DNA from: Nocardioides insulae DSM 17944 | GTDB lineage: Bacteria > Actinomycetota > Actinomycetes > Propionibacteriales > Nocardioidaceae | NCBI RefSeq assembly: GCF_000422825.1 | Contig: NZ_AUGU01000002.1 | Location: 1-32,821 of the forward strand | DNA length: 32,821 nt | Direction: 5' to 3' | Shown: in pieces, positions 30,525 through 32,821 of the stretch | Layout: each line of letters begins with the position of its first letter | Position numbering within the stretch: the first letter of the stretch is position 1 | The notes under the pieces: generated by a model | The model's input: only the letters and a program-made list of their open reading frames with translations | The model's database searches: none | Told to the model about the DNA's origin: nothing | Made by a program: the position numbers and the translations under genes

Positions 30525-32303
30525 TCACGGGAGGGTCGGGCTCGGGGGGACCCCCTCGGTCGGGGTCGGCGTCGTCGGATCGGTCGGCGTGGGCGTCGGC
30601 GTGGGGGTGGGGGTCGGCGTGGGCGTCGGCGTGACGTAGGTCGAGACGAAGAGCAGCACGGTGTCGCCCTTGTTGGCGGTCTGGCCCCTGCCCGGGAACG
30701 TCTCGGTGACCGTGCCGGCCGGCTGGGTCGAACTGCCGTCGTCGCGCCGCTCCGGCACGAACCCGGCGTCGCGGATCGCCTGCTCGGCGTCGGTGACCTG
30801 CTGACCGACGACGTTCGGGACCTTGGACGGACCGTCGGAGACGAAGAGGGTCACCGTTGATCCCTCGGCCACGGCCACGCCCGGCATCGGATTGGCCTCG
30901 ACGACCTCCCCGGCCGGCTCGTCGGAGTCACGCACCTCGCGCGTCCATTTCAGCCCGGCGGTGCGCAGCTCCTCCTTCGCGTCGGAGAACTGCATGCCCA
31001 CCACGCCCGGCACGTTCACCTCCGGCTTGCCCTCGGAGACGACCAGGGACACGGCCGAGCCGGGGTCGACGTACTGGTCACGCACGGGGCTCTGGCTGAT
31101 CACCGATCCCTCGGGGATGCTCTCGTCGGTGCGGTAGCCGTCGATGACCGGCTCGAGGCCCACGTCTCCCAGGGCGGCGCGGGCCTGCCGCTCGGTCTGC
31201 CCGACGACGTCGGGTACGGCGGTCTGCTCGGGTGCGTCCTCGAAGAGCCGGGGCAGCAGGAAGGTGATCGCGGCGATCAGCGCGATCACCAGCAGCCCGA
31301 TCGCGATGATGACGCCGCGTCGGCCCTTCCGCTCCTCCTCGGCGGGGTCCGCCTCGGGCTCGCCGACCGCCGCCGGTGCCACCGCGGTCGCGGGTCCCTC
31401 GGTGGCGGGTCCCTCGGTGGCGGCGACCATGGTGGGGGCCACGGCGGTCACCGGCCGCCCGGCGAGGTAGCGCTCGATGTCGGTGCGCATCTCGGAGGCC
31501 GACTGATAGCGGTCCTCGACCCGCTTGGCCAGCGACTTCATCACGATCGCGTCGACCTCGGGGGGCAGCGACGTGTCGTGGTCGGAGGGGGGAGCGGCGT
31601 TCTCGCGAACGTGCTGGTAGGCGACCGCGACCGGCGAGTCGCCGACGAACGGCGGCCGGCCGGTGAGGAGTTCGTAGAGCAGGCAGCCGGCGGAGTAGAC
31701 ATCCGAGCGGGAGTCGACGGTCTCTCCGCGGGCCTGCTCGGGGGAGAGGTACTGCGCGGTGCCGACCACGGCCGCGGTCTGGGTCATGGTGTTGGAGGCG
31801 TCGTTCATCGCCCGGGCGATGCCGAAGTCCATCACCTTGACGTCGCCGCTCGGGGTGAGCATGACGTTGCCCGGCTTGATGTCGCGGTGGATGATCCCCG
31901 CGCGGTGGCTGTAGTCCAGCGCGGACAGCACGCCGGAGGTGATCTCCAGGGCCCGCTCGGGAAGGATCTTGCGTCCCTCCCGCAGGACGTCGCGCAGGGT
32001 GCGGCCGGCGACGTACTCCATCACGATGTAGGGCTGGGCGATGCCCTGGGAGTTCTGCTCCTCACCGGTGTCGTAGACAGCGACGATCGCCGGATGGTTG
32101 AGGGACGCCGAGGACTGGGCCTCGCGTCGGAACCTCGCCTGGAAGGTGTGGTCGCTGGCCAGGTCGGAGCGGAGCCGCTTGATCGCGACGATCCGGCCCA
32201 GTCGGGAGTCGACGCCCTTACGGACCTCGGCCATGCCGCCGCGGCCGAGGAGCTCACCGAGCTCATAGCGTCCTCCGACCATGGTCGGGGGTGTCGTGTT
32301 CAT
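30525..32303 (-). CDS. pknB: PknB-type Ser/Thr protein kinase with three PASTA domains
   Basis: A 592-residue receptor-like kinase regulating cell wall growth and division. The kinase domain spans about residues 12-275: glycine loop LGRGGMAEV, Lys42 in VAIKRL, HRDIKPGN (Asp141), DFG (Asp159) and the activation-loop TQTAAVVGTAQYLSPEQA, whose TQT (Thr174, Thr176) matches the autophosphorylation sites of M. tuberculosis PknB. A Thr/Ala/Glu-rich juxtamembrane part, one helix (GVIIAIGLLVIALIAAITFLL, about 340-360) and three PASTA repeats (AVPDVVGQT, NVPGVVGMQ, KVPNVVGQQ starts) follow; mycobacterial PknB has four. The C-terminus is a (Thr-Pro)n tail. The ATG overlaps the upstream gene's stop as ATGA, so the two are coupled. 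Confidence 0.93.
   Translation of the reverse strand: MNTTPPTMVGGRYELGELLGRGGMAEVRKGVDSRLGRIVAIKRLRSDLASDHTFQARFRREAQSSASLNHPAIVAVYDTGEEQNSQGIAQPYIVMEYVAGRTLRDVLREGRKILPERALEITSGVLSALDYSHRAGIIHRDIKPGNVMLTPSGDVKVMDFGIARAMNDASNTMTQTAAVVGTAQYLSPEQARGETVDSRSDVYSAGCLLYELLTGRPPFVGDSPVAVAYQHVRENAAPPSDHDTSLPPEVDAIVMKSLAKRVEDRYQSASEMRTDIERYLAGRPVTAVAPTMVAATEGPATEGPATAVAPAAVGEPEADPAEEERKGRRGVIIAIGLLVIALIAAITFLLPRLFEDAPEQTAVPDVVGQTERQARAALGDVGLEPVIDGYRTDESIPEGSVISQSPVRDQYVDPGSAVSLVVSEGKPEVNVPGVVGMQFSDAKEELRTAGLKWTREVRDSDEPAGEVVEANPMPGVAVAEGSTVTLFVSDGPSKVPNVVGQQVTDAEQAIRDAGFVPERRDDGSSTQPAGTVTETFPGRGQTANKGDTVLLFVSTYVTPTPTPTPTPTPTPTPTDPTTPTPTEGVPPSPTLP
30586..30633 (-). repeat. Simple repeat coding the Thr-Pro tail of PknB
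   Basis: A 6-bp-based repeat (GGCGTG/GGCGTC/GGGGTG units on the + strand) encodes alternating Thr and Pro at the extracellular end of the kinase. Such tails often span or touch the cell wall and vary in length between strains. Confidence 0.75.
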
Positions 32304-32821
32304 CGGGTGGCGTCCTCTCCGGCTGGGTCGACGGCGGCCGCGTCTGTTCGGTCCACGCCGGAGTCCGGCAGCACCGGTCGGGCTCCGGCGCCCTCGCTCT
32401 CCTGAGCCGTGGGACCGGAGGCTGCGGGGCTGTCGGTGCCATCAGCAGGTTGCGAGGTGTCGGGAGCCTGAGTGGGTTGGTCGGTGGCCTGGGTCGGCTC
32501 GTCCGTGGGTTCCTCGGTGGGTTCCTCGGTCGGCTCGTCCGTGGGCTCTTCGGTGGGTTCCTCGGTCGGCTCGTCCGTGGGCTCTTCGGTGGGTTCCTCG
32601 GTCGGCTCGTCCGTGGGCTCCTCCGTGGGCTCTTCGGTCGGCTCCTGCGTGGGCTCCTCCGTGGGCTCTTCGGTCGGCTCCTGCGTGGGCTCCTGGGTGG
32701 GCTCCTCGGTCGGCTCCTCCGACTCGGACGGCGAGGGGGTGTCGCTGCTCGGGGCCGGCGCGACCGGATCCCGATCGTCCTCACCGTTGAGCAGCCTCCA
32801 GCCGAGGAACGCGATGAGGAG
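32300..32821 (-). CDS. C-terminal part of a membrane protein with an Glu-Pro-Thr-rich tail (5' end outside window)
   Basis: The leftward frame ending in the TGA at 32302-32300 is open to the window edge (173 residues visible). It begins with a hydrophobic stretch (LLIAFLGWRLL), the end of a membrane helix, then NGEDDRDP, a Ser/Pro/Glu linker and about 75 residues of EEPT/DEPT/QEPT repeats, ending ...GEDATR. Its stop overlaps the pknB ATG. By position, upstream of pknB in the same operon, it may be a second kinase of PknA type or another division protein with an extracytoplasmic tail, but nothing visible proves this. The competing frames over this repeat are Arg/Pro-rich or Trp/Arg-rich and look non-coding. 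Confidence 0.7.
   Translation of the reverse strand, partial: LLIAFLGWRLLNGEDDRDPVAPAPSSDTPSPSESEEPTEEPTQEPTQEPTEEPTEEPTQEPTEEPTEEPTDEPTEEPTEEPTDEPTEEPTEEPTDEPTEEPTEEPTDEPTQATDQPTQAPDTSQPADGTDSPAASGPTAQESEGAGARPVLPDSGVDRTDAAAVDPAGEDATR
32493..32720 (-). repeat. Tandem repeat coding EEPT/DEPT/QEPT units
   Basis: A 12-bp unit (four codons, Glu/Asp/Gln-Glu-Pro-Thr) repeated about 19 times, with a 36-bp higher-order repeat near 32510-32620. The third-position changes keep the protein unit, which supports the leftward frame as coding. The tract is prone to slippage and assembly error. Confidence 0.85.

Noticed and set aside
32493..32720. Possible CRISPR array
   Set aside because: The repeats are contiguous 12- and 36-bp units without unique spacers and lie in a coding frame.
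32263..32784. Arg/Pro/Ser-rich (-) and Trp/Arg-rich (+) frames over the right-end repeat
   Set aside because: They are other readings of the EEPT repeat; only the frame ending at 32300 has codon changes that keep the protein unit and an ATGA junction with pknB.

Overview
The window is high-GC throughout (about 70% by eye), with GTG starts, ATGA/GTGA gene overlaps and hairpin terminators lacking U-tails. Together with the block ppiA - rhomboid - crgA - DUF881 - pknB, which resembles the chromosomal region near the origin in many Actinobacteria, this points to an actinobacterium, probably in or near the Nocardioidaceae. That family-level placement is inference. No rRNA, tRNA, CRISPR array, integrase or transposase was seen.

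Layout. (a) 15-3932: a secreted GH78-type alpha-L-rhamnosidase behind a LacI-type operator. (b) 4222-4770: a solitary Uma2-family nuclease. (c) 4880-7427: a two-gene operon of an HSL-type esterase and a Baeyer-Villiger monooxygenase. (d) 7526-25357: a large catabolic and transport cluster with an ADP-forming acyl-CoA synthetase, acyl-CoA dehydrogenase, TetR regulator, MaoC hydratase, SDR dehydrogenase, MFS transporter, a thiolase-like enzyme with its DUF35 partner, an MBL hydrolase, a complete peptide-type ABC importer and a second MFS transporter. (e) 25363-26528: SURF1 and DUF3817 genes. (f) 26619-32821: the core block with a membrane-anchored hypothetical protein, cyclophilin, rhomboid protease, an internally duplicated CrgA, DUF881, PknB and the C-terminal end of a further membrane protein.

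How the genes may work together. The cluster holds one enzyme for each step of a beta-oxidation-like route: activation (CoA ligase), dehydrogenation, hydration (MaoC), second oxidation (SDR) and C-C cleavage by a thiolase-fold protein. That last protein lacks the nucleophilic cysteine and is paired with a DUF35 protein, the arrangement known from Ltp2-type retro-aldolases of steroid side-chain degradation. The adjacent monooxygenase/esterase pair could feed it by turning a ketone into an ester and then an acid plus an alcohol. The substrate cannot be read from the sequence.

The most informative non-coding signal is one 21-bp operator type, wTCTAGA-N7-TCTAGrA, found in front of the acyl-CoA dehydrogenase operon and its divergent TetR gene, between the SDR and MFS genes, and twice between the ABC operon and the second MFS gene. 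In two of these promoters a third half-site follows the same 13-bp step. A second striking signal is a near-symmetrical palindrome bordered by DnaA boxes in the convergent rhomboid/crgA intergenic region.
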